This document shows, piece by piece, positions 56,375 to 64,000 of a stretch of 64,000 nt of DNA. Location of the stretch: assembly GCF_033063295.1 (NCBI RefSeq), contig NZ_JAWJZH010000001.1, forward strand, positions 1,550,001 to 1,614,000, in the 5' to 3' direction. The DNA comes from Nitrosomonas sp. Is35. Its GTDB lineage: Bacteria > Pseudomonadota > Gammaproteobacteria > Burkholderiales > Nitrosomonadaceae. The position numbers and the translations under genes are program-made. Every line of letters begins with the position of its first letter. Within the stretch, counting starts at the first letter, position 1. The notes beneath the pieces were generated by a model. The model saw only the letters and a program-made list of their open reading frames with translations. It had not been told where the DNA came from and searched no databases.

Positions 56375-57121
56375 TCAAGGTTGCGGCCACACCTGTGTGC
56401 CGTTAAAAATGATGGGCATATCGCGATCGATCTGCGCGGCGGATGGTTTTACCGTCACCTGCAAACCTGCTCCACAGGATTCCGGCAGCGGATTCGTTTC
56501 CAGATCCCGGTTGATGGTGAAATACACCGGAAAATCATAGGCATGATCTCCCGGTGTGCCGTCGTATTTCGATCCGACAGCGGGAGTCCAGAAATTAACC
56601 GTGTCCGTACCGTTCATATTACTGATATTGGTTATCTTGCAAATGTCAGCCACTGCGAAAGCAAACCGCACCGCCTTGGCACAGGATTCCGGCACAAACA
56701 GCACTGCCTTCGACACGAATGGAATGCGTCCCCAAGCATACGATGCCACCGCATGGCCGCCGCCAAACCAAAATCCGATCGTATTTCCATTCGCATCCAC
56801 TTTTCGATCCTGCTCACTAAATAATGAGCGGTCCTGCACAAATGTAATGCCACCCCAATTCTGCAGAAAATCACTGAGCGGTCCGGCATGAGGATTGCCA
56901 TTGGCCACGATGGAAGAATCGACCCCATCCGGTATGACAACACTCTGACCGATGACAGCGGCATCGCCGCAACCGTGTGTAATCACCGTGTGATTATTCG
57001 ATTGTTTGCCTTCCGTAACCTGGGACGGATCGATCACCGTATGCGCGAACGCATCGGATTGAATAAACCCAAACAGCACAATGACGGGTAATACACTATG
57101 AATCGCTGATTTTAGTAACAT
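56375..57121 (-). CDS. secreted protein of unknown function, mature N-terminus is His
   Basis: 248 residues from ATG 57121, chosen because GGAGGCG lies before it; a TTG 57139 start would place that site inside the gene. The signal peptide ends SDAFA, then HTVIDPSQVTEG. The mature protein would start with histidine, as in copper-binding YcnI/CopC-like and LPMO proteins, and has about six cysteines (HGCGD, ESCAK, DICK, ESCG). A resemblance to DUF1775 (first His, then P-S-x-V) is suggestive only. No family is certain. Confidence 0.65.
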   Translation of the reverse strand: MLLKSAIHSVLPVIVLFGFIQSDAFAHTVIDPSQVTEGKQSNNHTVITHGCGDAAVIGQSVVIPDGVDSSIVANGNPHAGPLSDFLQNWGGITFVQDRSLFSEQDRKVDANGNTIGFWFGGGHAVASYAWGRIPFVSKAVLFVPESCAKAVRFAFAVADICKITNISNMNGTDTVNFWTPAVGSKYDGTPGDHAYDFPVYFTINRDLETNPLPESCGAGLQVTVKPSAAQIDRDMPIIFNGTQVWPQP

Positions 57122-57410
57122 AGTAATAAGCGCCTCCAATGCGCTATGGTGGTAATTGGATCGGATGTGGTGAAGTAGATCTGCGGGTAATTGGAGAAAT
57201 AAAGCAAAACCGAGGTGAAGCGCTATTGATTCAAAAATTACCGTCCATGCAATGGCTTAAAAATTATCAGACGGAACCTTGCCATTAGCAATGCGGCAAA
57301 TTGCCACACATGAGTCCAGATATTCGTTGTCTCAAGGACGGGCATGTTTCAACGGCACGCCAAAAATAAGTTAGAATACGGCTTTTAAGAATTTTATCGG
57401 GAGTTCCTGA

Positions 57411-58331
57411 ATGTCAATGGCTGACCGTGACGGTGTAATCTGGTATGACGGGAAAATGGTTCCCTGGCGGGATGCCAATACGCATGTACTAACGCACACG
57501 TTGCATTATGGTTTGGGTGTTTTTGAAGGATTGCGCGCGTATGAAACCGCGCAAGGCGCGGCGATTTTCCGGTTGCAGGAACATACCGACCGCTTATTCA
57601 ATTCAGCGCATATTTTCATGATGAAAATGCCTTACGACAAGGCCACCATTATGCAAGCGCAGCGCGATGTGGTGAAACAAAACAAACTCTCGTCCGCGTA
57701 CATCCGCCCGATCGCCTTTTATGGCGCCGAGGCGATGGGGCTTTCCGCTCGAACGTTATCAGTGCATGTCGCCATCGCCGCTTGGTCATGGGGAACTTAT
57801 CTGGGACCGGAAGCGCTGGAAAACGGCATTCGCGTGAAAACATCGTCGTTTACCCGGCACCATGTCAACATCAATATGTGCCGCGCCAAATCGGTCACGA
57901 CCTACGCCAATTCGATTCTGGCCAATCAGGAAGTGGCATTGAACGGTTACGACGAAGCCTTGCTGCTGGATGTAGAAGGTTATGTGGCCGAAGGTTCGGG
58001 AGAAAATATTTTCATCGTCAAACAAGGCAAACTCTACACACCGGACTTAACTTCCTGCCTGGAAGGCATCACACGCGCTTCGATCATCGAATTAGCTGCG
58101 GAGCTCGGCATTCCCGTGATCGAGAAACGCATTACACGCGATGAAATTTATTGTGCCGATGAGGCATTCTTTACCGGCACTGCGGCTGAAATCACGCCGA
58201 TCCGCGAATTGGATAACCGTATCATCGGGCCGGGCAAGCGCGGACCGATTACCGCGCAACTGCAAACCCTATTCTTTGATTGCGTTAAAGGCCGGGCCAA
58301 AAATCACACCGATTGGCTCACCTTAGTTTAA
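57411..58331 (+). CDS. ilvE: branched-chain amino acid aminotransferase IlvE
   Basis: 306 residues. It starts WYDGKMVPWRDANTHVLTHT and contains the fold-type IV motifs LHYGLGVFEGLRAYE, the PLP-Lys region CRAKSVTTYANSILANQEV, YDEALLLDVEGYVAEGSGEN and LTSCLEGITRASI. It does the last step of Ile, Leu and Val synthesis. The Lys in AKSVTTYANS is the expected cofactor site. The start is well placed behind a GGGAG. Confidence 0.93.
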   Translation: MSMADRDGVIWYDGKMVPWRDANTHVLTHTLHYGLGVFEGLRAYETAQGAAIFRLQEHTDRLFNSAHIFMMKMPYDKATIMQAQRDVVKQNKLSSAYIRPIAFYGAEAMGLSARTLSVHVAIAAWSWGTYLGPEALENGIRVKTSSFTRHHVNINMCRAKSVTTYANSILANQEVALNGYDEALLLDVEGYVAEGSGENIFIVKQGKLYTPDLTSCLEGITRASIIELAAELGIPVIEKRITRDEIYCADEAFFTGTAAEITPIRELDNRIIGPGKRGPITAQLQTLFFDCVKGRAKNHTDWLTLV

Positions 58332-58356
58332 TACTGCTATTTTGGAGTTATTTTCT

Positions 58357-58560
58357 ATGAATCAACAAAGCAATAATAAAACCCGGGAAATCGAAGTTAC
58401 CGCCGATGATCTGCCATTACACTGTCCGACCCCGGCAATGCTGCTATGGAATTCCCACCCGCGGGTTTTTCTCCCCATCGAAGCTACCGGCGAAGCGCTG
58501 TGTCCCTACTGCGGCACGCATTACACCCTGAAAGGCGGTGCGGTTGCGGGGCATCACTAA
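58357..58560 (+). CDS. zinc-finger (CHCC) domain protein
   Basis: 67 residues from ATG 58357, preceded by TTTTGGAG; TTG 58342 would start inside that site. The CHCC pattern is present: LPLHCPTP, then HPRVFLP, then LCPYCGTHYTLKG. It is related to the zinc-finger subunit of complex I (NDUFS6-like) and to short bacterial proteins always found near ilvE and glycosyltransferase genes. Function unknown. Confidence 0.82.
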   Translation: MNQQSNNKTREIEVTADDLPLHCPTPAMLLWNSHPRVFLPIEATGEALCPYCGTHYTLKGGAVAGHH

Positions 58561-58670
58561 TGTAACCGGTTAATTTCTGCGGAAACTTGCGTTCCGATGA
58601 TAAATTGTCATTCGATCAATAACGATTCACCGCGTTTTATCAACAACCTTTCTTCCGGATCGATTAAATT

Positions 58671-60047
58671 ATGCAAGCAATTCCTCATGAAATTTTCAAG
58701 GCTTATGATATTCGCGGTATCGTCGGTAAAACGATCACCGCCGAAAACGTAGAAAAAATCGGCCATGCCATCGGCTCCGAAGCACGCGCCAGGAATCTGA
58801 CCGCGATTGCCATCGGCCGCGATGGCCGGTTATCCGGAACCGAGTTATCCCAAGCATTGGCGCGCGGTATCCGCAAAAGCGGTATCGATGTGGTGGATGT
58901 CGGCATGGTGGCCACGCCCATGTTGTACTTCGCCGCGCATGAGCTGTGCCAATATTCCGGTGTCATGGTCACCGGCAGTCACAATCCGCCCGAATACAAC
59001 GGCTTCAAAATCGTGCTCGGCGGCCAGACCTTGGCAGCGGAAACCATACAAGCACTGCGCTTGCGCATCGAAAACAACAACCTGACCGACGGCGCAGGCA
59101 ACTATTCCGAACACGCGATTGCCGACGCGTATCGCAAACGAATCACCGGCGATATCAAATTGGCGCGCCCGCTCAAAATCGTGGTCGATTGCGGCAACGG
59201 TGTAGCAGGCGCGTATGCACCGGCGCTCTATCGTGAATTGGGTTGCCAGGTGAGTGAGTTATTTTGCGACGTGGACGGCAATTTCCCCAATCACCACCCC
59301 GATCCGTCGGTACCCGAGAATTTGAACGATGTCATTCAAGCGCTAAAAACCAGCGATGCGGAAATCGGCTTGGCGTTTGACGGCGACGGCGACCGGCTCG
59401 GCATCGTCACCAAGGATGGCCATATCATCAACGCGGATCGCCAGCTGATGCTGTTTGCCGCCGATGTGCTGTCGCGCAATCCTGGCGCAAAAATCATTTT
59501 CGACGTGAAATGCACGCGCAATCTGGCGCCGTGGATCCGCCAGCACGGCGGCACGCCGGTCATGTGGAAAACCGGGCATTCGTTCATCAAATCCAAGCTC
59601 ATCGAAGAAAAAGCTTTGTTAGCCGGGGAAATGAGCGGCCATTTGTTTTTTAAAGAACGCTGGTATGGTTTCGACGACGGTTTATACGCCGGGGCGCGTT
59701 TGCTGGAACTATTGAGCCGCGAACAGGATATCAGCGCCACGCTGAATAACCTGCCCGATAGTCTGAACACGCCGGAATTGCAGGTACGCACGGCGGAAGG
59801 CGAAAATCATGCGCTGATTGTGCAATTGCAGAAAAACGCCGTGTTCGATAACCCGCAACAAGTCATCACCACCGACGGTCTACGGGTGGAATACCCCGAC
59901 GGCTTCGGCCTGGCGCGTGCTTCCAACACCACACCGGTGGTGGTTTTGCGCTTTGAGGCCGATAATGACGCAGCCTTGAAACGTATCCAGGAAGATTTCC
60001 GCCGCAATATTCTGCAAGCCAAGTCCGATGCGCAACTGCCGTTTTAA
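58671..60047 (+). CDS. phosphomannomutase/phosphoglucomutase (AlgC-type)
   Basis: 458 residues. The phosphoserine loop VTGSHNPPEYNGFK, the metal loop LAFDGDGDRLGIV and the sugar-binding GEMSGHLFFKERW are intact, and the phosphate-binding loop RASNTTPVVVLRFE ends the protein. It moves phosphate between C6 and C1 of mannose or glucose, feeding polysaccharide and LPS synthesis. Immediately upstream of nadE. Confidence 0.95.
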   Translation: MQAIPHEIFKAYDIRGIVGKTITAENVEKIGHAIGSEARARNLTAIAIGRDGRLSGTELSQALARGIRKSGIDVVDVGMVATPMLYFAAHELCQYSGVMVTGSHNPPEYNGFKIVLGGQTLAAETIQALRLRIENNNLTDGAGNYSEHAIADAYRKRITGDIKLARPLKIVVDCGNGVAGAYAPALYRELGCQVSELFCDVDGNFPNHHPDPSVPENLNDVIQALKTSDAEIGLAFDGDGDRLGIVTKDGHIINADRQLMLFAADVLSRNPGAKIIFDVKCTRNLAPWIRQHGGTPVMWKTGHSFIKSKLIEEKALLAGEMSGHLFFKERWYGFDDGLYAGARLLELLSREQDISATLNNLPDSLNTPELQVRTAEGENHALIVQLQKNAVFDNPQQVITTDGLRVEYPDGFGLARASNTTPVVVLRFEADNDAALKRIQEDFRRNILQAKSDAQLPF

Positions 60048-60070
60048 TCCGCAATAACATCGCGCAACCG

Positions 60071-61696
60071 ATGCGTATTGCGATCGCACAAATAAATTGC
60101 ACGGTTGGGGATATCAGTGGAAATGCCGCCAAAATTCTCGCCGCAGCGGAGCAAGCCAAGCAATCCGGCGCTGAGCTGATCATCACACCCGAGCTGGCGT
60201 TGTCCGGCTATCCTCCCGGGGATTGTCTATTACGCGAGACTTTTTGCCAATCGTGTACCGCTGCCTTGGCCGGGCTGGTCAAGGCGATCACTGGCATTAC
60301 CTTGATCGTCGGCCATCCGCACGTTCAGGAAGGCAAGCTTTACAACGCCGCTTCGGTGATTCGCGATGGCGAAATCCTGCACACTTATTACAAGCGAATT
60401 CTCAGCACGAAGCCTTTCAACGAAACAGTCTATTTCGATACCGGCGCCAAGCCTTGTGTATTTGAATTGGCCGGCATTCAGTTCGGCCTGGTAATCTGCG
60501 CCGATTTCTGGCTCGGTAATTTGATCGACACGATGGATCGCTCGGCGTGCGATATCTTATTGGTGCTCAATGCATCGGCTTTTTATATCAACAAGCAAGT
60601 TTCGCGCTGCCAAACGACGCACCGCTTCAGCAAGCAAACCGGTATTCCGGTGATCCATGCCAATCTGGTCGGCGGGCAGGATGAATTGGTTTATGACGGC
60701 GCTTCGTTCGCCATGAACGGACAAGGCGAACTCACGCATCAACTGGATGAATTTGTCGAAACCATCGCAATCGTCGACATTCACGATAAGCAACCGCTGC
60801 AAAGCAACCTGCCCGTTTCACCGGCAACGGCCGCCAGCGTTTATCAGGCTTTATGTTTAGGCGTGAGCGATTATGTGCGCAAAAATGGCTTCCCCGGGGT
60901 AATTCTGGGGCTTTCCGGCGGTGTCGATTCGGCATTGACGCTGGCGATAGCGGTCGATGCGCTCGGTGCGGACAAGGTTAAAACGGTTATGATGCCATCG
61001 CAGTACACCGCCAGCATCAGCCTGGAAGACGCCAACGAAATGGTTGAATTACTCGGCGTTGAGCACTACGAATGCAGTATTCAATCATTGTTCGAGCAAT
61101 ATTTATCAGTTGTCGAAAGCGATTTTGGCATATCGCCTGACGCCGCAGAAACAACAACCATGCCGGAAAATCTGCAAGCGCGCATCCGCGGCACCTTGCT
61201 GATGGCGTTATCCAACCAAACCGGCTCACTGGTGCTAACCACCGGCAACAAATCCGAAATGGCGGTCGGTTACTGCACGCTGTACGGCGATATGGCAGGC
61301 GGTTTCGCGGTTCTGAAGGACGTCAGCAAAACGCTGGTGTACCAATTGTGCGAATACCGCAACCGCATTAGCCGCGTGATCCCTGAACGTATCATCACGC
61401 GCGCGCCATCCGCCGAGCTTCGCGCCAACCAAACCGACCAGGACAGCCTGCCGCCGTACGACATTCTCGACGCCATCATGGAAGCTTACGTGGAAAAGAA
61501 CTGCTCACCGCAGGAAATCATCGCCATGAACTACAGCGAAGCGGACGTCACCAAAATTATCCGCCTGATTCATCTGAATGAATACAAAAGACGCCAATCC
61601 CCGCCCGGCATCCGCATCACCCGGCGCGATTTCGGCACCGCATGGCACTACCCTATTACATCAAGCTACTCAGTCTGGTCGATTCCTTCCTCATAA
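60071..61696 (+). CDS. nadE: glutamine-dependent NAD+ synthase
   Basis: 541 residues. An N-terminal nitrilase-type amidase (about 1-260: TPELALSGYPPGD with the Glu, YYKRILSTK with the Lys, VICADFW with the Cys) is followed by the synthase domain with the PP-loop GLSGGVDSALT and TTGNKSEMAVGYCTLYGD. It makes NAD+ from deamido-NAD+ and glutamine. The C-terminus (EYKRRQSPPGIRITRRDFGT) is normal, with a slightly altered last ten residues. Confidence 0.96.
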   Translation: MRIAIAQINCTVGDISGNAAKILAAAEQAKQSGAELIITPELALSGYPPGDCLLRETFCQSCTAALAGLVKAITGITLIVGHPHVQEGKLYNAASVIRDGEILHTYYKRILSTKPFNETVYFDTGAKPCVFELAGIQFGLVICADFWLGNLIDTMDRSACDILLVLNASAFYINKQVSRCQTTHRFSKQTGIPVIHANLVGGQDELVYDGASFAMNGQGELTHQLDEFVETIAIVDIHDKQPLQSNLPVSPATAASVYQALCLGVSDYVRKNGFPGVILGLSGGVDSALTLAIAVDALGADKVKTVMMPSQYTASISLEDANEMVELLGVEHYECSIQSLFEQYLSVVESDFGISPDAAETTTMPENLQARIRGTLLMALSNQTGSLVLTTGNKSEMAVGYCTLYGDMAGGFAVLKDVSKTLVYQLCEYRNRISRVIPERIITRAPSAELRANQTDQDSLPPYDILDAIMEAYVEKNCSPQEIIAMNYSEADVTKIIRLIHLNEYKRRQSPPGIRITRRDFGTAWHYPITSSYSVWSIPSS

Positions 61697-61924
61697 TTCA
61701 ATAGCCGAGCGACTGATTTCCAGACTTTATGCATCGGCAATTGAAGCTAATTTGGCTTGCTTGAAATAATCAATAATCAGCAAGTATCAAACTTGCAGAG
61801 AGCAATTAAGTTATTGAAGGTGGAGTTAGGAAAATGCCACGAGGATTCAAATCAAAGCTGATTTTTACAAACGCTAGGTAGTGCTGGAAAGTCGGTTTGG
61901 GATGATTTTACAAAGAAGTTTTAC

Positions 61925-63487
61925 CTAATCTTGAAGCTTAGAAAAAAGATTAATGATTGTTTTAGGAATAAAACCTGGAGAGTCTCCTATAACTTTCTCT
62001 ATGATATCAACCTTTAACTTCGGTTCTTGATGATATTTAATCAATTGTTGGAATGTTTTTTTTATAGCTTCTTCGAGTTCATGTCCTTGAATCAAAGAAA
62101 AGTACACTGGCACTTTTATACTAAAACCATTTGCATATTCAAAACAAACTGTGGAATTCTGATTACTATCCATTTTTGGTTGGACAATTAAATTAGCAGA
62201 AATAGAACTAATTATTGAATCTGCAATTTTTTGAATGTTATCGCAAGTTAAAGTGTTAATTGAAAGATAGCTAAAATCCAAATTTAATCCGAATTCACTG
62301 GGATTACAGATTTTTTCTCGCAAAAGAAATAAACCTAAAAGAACGGGATCAAAAACAAAATTTTCTATACTGTATCGTTCATTTTCTCCAAGTACAAATA
62401 AATAATCTGTGCTTTTATTCTTTTTATCCCAATCGATTACACCGCGTACAGTTTTTGTTCCGTTGGTACTGAGTCTATCGACTAATGATTTAACCTCACT
62501 GCAGCTACCATCGGTACGTTTCCCAGAAGGAATAAAAGCTAAGGATATTTCAGGTCTTAGCTTAGATTTGGAGTATTGATAAAAAAGATCATAAATTGTA
62601 ACATCATGGCTGCTTTCAACAAAAATCTGGCGTCTATTTTGATAATCAACACTTAATGTTGGGACGCCCGCAGTGAGTATCCCAAGAGCCTTGTCTTTCG
62701 TAGTGCTCGAAATGCGCGGTTTACCATCCTTCTCCATCACAAAAATATTGGCTTCAGGAGATAGTGCGACGGTTGTAGGCGAATGAGTAGTAAGAATAAT
62801 CTTTATCTTATATTTTTCTACTAATACCTGTTGAATTACATTAAGCAATGATTTTGTCATTGATGGATGTAATGGTGCATCAATTTCATCAAAGAGCAGA
62901 GCTTTAGGAAATTCAGCGCTGGTGTTTTCAGTCTGGACATGAAACAAACATAGCGCAAAAGACATCAGAATTCTCTCGCCCGATGATAAATCATGTAATG
63001 ATAATTCTACATGTCTTTTCCTATCGTATAGTCTTGCCTCATAGGGTCCATCATCATAAAAGTTAGGTGGGCGCATTATAAAATCTAATTTCGCAGCCTC
63101 AAGAACTTCGTCTACAATTTTCCAAGGCGGCGGCCCAAATCTTCGAAGAAATTCTTCTGTTGACAGCGGGCTAACTATTTCCCCTTCCTCTTCAGCAACT
63201 TTTCTAAGCTTATTTAACATTACAGCACGATTATATGATGTGAATAAGCGAGCAAACGATTCTTGGAATAAATCAACAGATTGCCATATCAGAGGAAAAT
63301 TATTATAAAAATCATCTTGATTCATTACTAATAAAGGGCTTCGTTGAGAATTCTCATCTAATCGAGCAAGAAACCGAGCATAGCTAGTATCACGAGACAA
63401 CAATCTGGATCTAAGTGTGGAATCAAGAGAATTAATATCGGCCAGCACGGATACGCTTTGATCTTCTGTAAGCCCTGCTGCAAGCAA
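61925..63487 (-). pseudogene. OLD/ABC-type ATPase with TOPRIM-like domain, N-terminus lost
   Basis: 520 residues without the Walker A. Visible parts: signature LSSGERILMSFAL, Walker B ALLFDEIDAPLHPS, switch TTHSPTTVAL, then a TOPRIM-like half (RQIFVESSHDVTIYDLFY, then RGVIDWDKKNKS). Such two-part proteins are the ATPase-nuclease type found in OLD, Gabija-like and retron-linked defence systems. The reading frame runs unbroken past 63487 up to the IS481 end at 63527. Insertion of that element, not a natural start, cut the gene; the missing part should lie on its far side. Confidence 0.8.
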
Positions 63488-63526
63488 ATCTTGCTTTTTT
63501 AATTTAGGTGTAAGAATTACTAGCGT

Positions 63527-64000
63527 TGTTTACAGTATTTGGGAGAATACTGTAGATGAACATACACAAACGCACCCGATTAACTTTATTAGATCGTCAG
63601 GAAATCTGGCGGCTTTATCAAACCCGGCTGTGGAAGGTGGCGCATTTGGCGGAACGCTTTCATGTCAGCCGGCCAACGATTTATGATGTACTGAAACGCG
63701 CGAGACTGCAGGAATTTACGCCGCGTGACAGCACCAATCAGCGGTTCAAGACGTTGCAATACGGTCTTAAGCGCCTGGCTAAGGTCGAACAAGCCATCCA
63801 GGAACGGCTCAAGCGTGAAGCCAAACGCTATAACAAGTCTTACCCAGGTGAGCTTGTTCACTTTGATACCAAGCGGCTTTCCTTGTTGAAAGGGCAATCC
63901 GCCAATGAACCTCGCGAGTACCTGTTTGTGGCCATCGATGATTTTTCCAGGGAGCTGTATGCCGATATTTTTCCCGATAAAACTCAACACAGCGCAGCTC
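63527..64000 (+). mobile_element. IS481-family insertion sequence (runs off the right edge)
   Basis: Begins with TGTTTACAG (63527-63535), part of a hairpin (ACAGTATT...AATACTGT). The same terminal sequence, inverted, ends the remnant at 29609-29617. It carries a transposase starting at 63556. The right end is outside the window. Confidence 0.85.
63556..64000 (+). CDS. IS481-family transposase (partial, 3' end outside window)
   Basis: 148 codons are in the window. It starts MNIHKRTRLTLLDRQEIWRL and has an HTH (VAHLAERFHVSRPTIYDVLK), then the first catalytic Asp in ELVHFDTKRLSLL and the second region VAIDDFSRELYADI. The family uses a DDE mechanism with duplication of a short target. The C-terminal half of a sister copy is preserved at 29403-29617. 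Confidence 0.9.
   Translation, partial: MNIHKRTRLTLLDRQEIWRLYQTRLWKVAHLAERFHVSRPTIYDVLKRARLQEFTPRDSTNQRFKTLQYGLKRLAKVEQAIQERLKREAKRYNKSYPGELVHFDTKRLSLLKGQSANEPREYLFVAIDDFSRELYADIFPDKTQHSAA

Overview
The window looks like a chromosome segment of a betaproteobacterium, most likely of the Nitrosomonas type. The support is a moderate GC content, the tig-clpP-clpX-lon stress cluster, groESL carrying both a sigma-32-like promoter and a CIRCE operator, thiS-thiG-trmB, and a heavy load of small mobile elements. The species call is inference; the gene families are read from motifs in the translations.

Layout. 1-5141 is ordinary chromosome (end of an SPFH protein, a lipoprotein, an MFS exporter, two small conserved proteins). 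About 5434-14131 is a compact satellite-like island next to tRNA-Ser(UGA). It holds a tyrosine integrase, an HTH regulator, an AlpA-type regulator, small genes, and a large TOPRIM/DUF927 replication protein. Two inverted, about 130-bp iteron arrays (GTAGGGC repeats, 9-bp spacing, plus a 16-bp palindrome) lie near its two ends. It resembles a phage-inducible island (int-alpA-primase/helicase) reduced to integration, regulation and replication. 14533-28207 is housekeeping: a hybrid histidine kinase, nudJ-mnmA, groES-groEL, an SDR-like protein, tRNA-Leu(UAG), tig-clpP-clpX-lon, and an EEP-family hydrolase. 28370-30541 is a graveyard: an IS256 scrap, a KAP-NTPase scrap, an IS1595-type element with clean ends but a frameshifted transposase, an IS481 end, strong hairpins and a Zot-tail-like gene suggesting a filamentous phage remnant.

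30542-39394 is an 8,853-bp Mu-like element whose ends can be placed exactly: 5'-TG...CA-3', a 26-bp imperfect terminal inverted repeat, tandem MuA-type sites and a 5-bp target duplication (AATTT). It carries repressor, Ner-like, MuA-like, MuB-like, GemA-like and Mor-like genes, but no head, tail or lysis genes. In their place are a noncoding block with three folded RNA-like units in a row (32929-33198) and a cargo gene with a HEPN-type RNxxxH motif at the right end. A second right end (39411-39457) follows and appears cut by a complete IS256-family element (39540-40864).

41073-61696 returns to chromosomal genes: a small secreted LprI-like protein, a chemoreceptor, thiS-thiG-trmB, a vanadium-haloperoxidase-like protein, an HD-GYP protein, a class II aldolase, HslR, a hydrolase-OsmC fusion, two DUF4214-like paralogues (one with FG-GAP repeats, frameshifted), a GpsA-like protein, an interrupted TIGR03032 gene, ilvE, a zinc-finger protein, a phosphohexomutase and nadE. 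The right edge holds an OLD-like ATPase cut by an IS481-family element that runs off the window.

The most interesting material is (1) the Mu-derived mini-element with its RNA array and HEPN-like cargo, (2) the island with paired inverted iteron arrays, and (3) a leader (T-tailed hairpin, GAAA-loop hairpin, Ash/Icd-like frame) shared by these two otherwise unrelated elements.
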